64,000 bases of DNA from Streptomyces sp. NBC_01476 (lineage in GTDB: Bacteria; Actinomycetota; Actinomycetes; Streptomycetales; Streptomycetaceae), in assembly GCF_036227265.1 (NCBI RefSeq), contig NZ_CP109446.1:1339501-1403500 (forward strand). The letters are read 5' to 3'. A program made the position numbers and the translations under genes. Each line of letters opens with the position of its first letter. Within the stretch, counting starts at the first letter, position 1. Positions 63,321 to 64,000 of the stretch are shown one piece after another. The notes beneath the pieces were generated by a model, which ran no database searches, was not told where the DNA came from, and was given only the letters and a program-made list of their open reading frames with translations.

Positions 63321-64000
63321 GAGCTGTACGCGCTGTTCTCGTGGACGTAGTCGGCGGTGAGGTCGTTGGTCCAGATGACGGCGGAGGCGTCGCCGGCCGC
63401 GAGGTCGGCGGTGATCACGACCTCCCGGAAGCGCATGTCCACCAGGTCGCGGTCCTCACCGACCGAGCCGTCGCGGCAGACCCACACGCCGTTGATCGCG
63501 ACGTCCAGCCGGTCCGGTTCGTAGACGGCCGCGGTGGTGCCGATCGCGGCCAGCACCCGGCCCCAGTTGGGGTCCTCGCCATGGATGGCGCACTTGAGCA
63601 GGTTGTTGCGGGCGATGCTCCGGCCGACCTCGACCGCGTCCTCCTCGCTCGCCGCGTGCACGACCTCGATCCTGATGTCCTTGCTCGCGCCCTCGGCGTC
63701 GCCGATCAGCTGGCGGGCCAGGTCGCCGCAGACGGTCCGCACCGCGTCGGCGAACTCGTCGTAGTCCGGGGTGACGCCCGCGGCCCCGGAGGCGAGCAGC
63801 AGGACGGTGTCGTTGGTGGACATGCAGCCGTCGGAGTCGATCCGGTCGAAGGTCTGGCGGGTGGCGTCACGGAGCGCCTTGTCCAGGGTGCCGGCGTCGA
63901 GGTCGGCGTCGGTGGTGAGCACGACGAGCATGGTGGCCAGGCCCGGTGCGAGCATGCCGGCGCCCTTGGCCATGCCGCCGACCGTCCAGCCGGCCGCACT
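63317..64000 (-). CDS. argJ: Bifunctional ornithine acetyltransferase/N-acetylglutamate synthase, C-terminal part (partial)
   Basis: The gene continues past the right edge; about 227 C-terminal residues are visible. It holds the self-cleavage site in [17 protein letters not shown], where Thr of ATML becomes the new N-terminal nucleophile. It also has [17 protein letters not shown] and [19 protein letters not shown]. ArgJ recycles the acetyl group between acetylornithine and glutamate. The whole beta chain and the end of the alpha chain lie in the window. Confidence 0.95.
   Translation of the reverse strand, partial: SAAGWTVGGMAKGAGMLAPGLATMLVVLTTDADLDAGTLDKALRDATRQTFDRIDSDGCMSTNDTVLLLASGAAGVTPDYDEFADAVRTVCGDLARQLIGDAEGASKDIRIEVVHAASEEDAVEVGRSIARNNLLKCAIHGEDPNWGRVLAAIGTTAAVYEPDRLDVAINGVWVCRDGSVGEDRDLVDMRFREVVITADLAAGDASAVIWTNDLTADYVHENSAYSS

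Overview
This window is high-GC actinobacterial chromosome and almost certainly comes from the family Streptomycetaceae (Streptomyces or a close relative). The 137-residue SsgB sporulation protein looks nearly identical to the Streptomyces protein as I remember it. GTG and TTG starts, HrdB-like promoters (TTGAcc / TAGrrT) and 4-base stop/start overlaps are all common. There is no phage, insertion sequence, integrase or CRISPR array. Most of the window reads as core chromosome with a few accessory stretches.

Left part (1-10956, nearly all minus strand). Read in the direction of transcription it runs: phosphatidylinositol synthase, PIM acyltransferase, PimA mannosyltransferase, a small membrane protein, pdxS-pdxT (pyridoxal phosphate synthesis), yebC, ruvC-ruvA-ruvB (Holliday junction processing), yajC-secD-secF (protein export). 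With HIT and thrS further right this recalls the Mycobacterium tuberculosis thrS-HIT-pgsA-acyltransferase-pimA-pdxS-pdxT-yebC order. Here it is interrupted by an EF-G-like GTPase, a membrane protein and a potassium-type channel.

Middle part (18851-31475). A DUF4365 nuclease-like gene is coupled to an unrecognised partner and lies divergent to a DnaQ-like exonuclease. Two identical tRNA-Val(CAC) genes flank a SRPBCC gene. These are followed by ssgB, a CGNR regulator, small membrane proteins, a DsbA-like protein, a double-GNAT protein, pabC-pabB (p-aminobenzoate for folate), a tRNA array (Gly, Cys, Val, Val, Val), and a zinc-ribbon/aminoglycoside-phosphotransferase-like pair.

Accessory-looking part (31712-42650). 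It holds a Ser/Thr kinase, a truncated S9 peptidase remnant, a coupled acyl-CoA dehydrogenase pair, and a LacI regulator divergent from a sugar ABC importer plus GH3 glycosidase operon. That layout resembles Streptomyces bxlR-bxlEFG-bxlA (xylobiose uptake and cleavage). A clear promoter with palindromes beneath it precedes the operon.

Right part (42851-64000). Cobalamin/siroheme genes appear first: cobA, a BluB-CobT fusion with a very long repetitive N-terminus, and a CbiE-CbiT fusion. A set of GNAT, methyltransferase, membrane, sigma-factor-like, phosphodiesterase and acyltransferase genes follows. The window ends with the arginine cluster argJ-argB-argD-argR and argG-argH. The argG promoter is overlapped by a strong ARG box, so the product of argR probably controls it.

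The observations most worth a second look are the DUF4365 two-gene unit, the BluB-CobT protein and its 6-codon leader ORF, two gene relics (S9 peptidase and SBP_3), and the operators of the LacI-controlled sugar operon, one of which lies inside the regulator's own helix-turn-helix codons.
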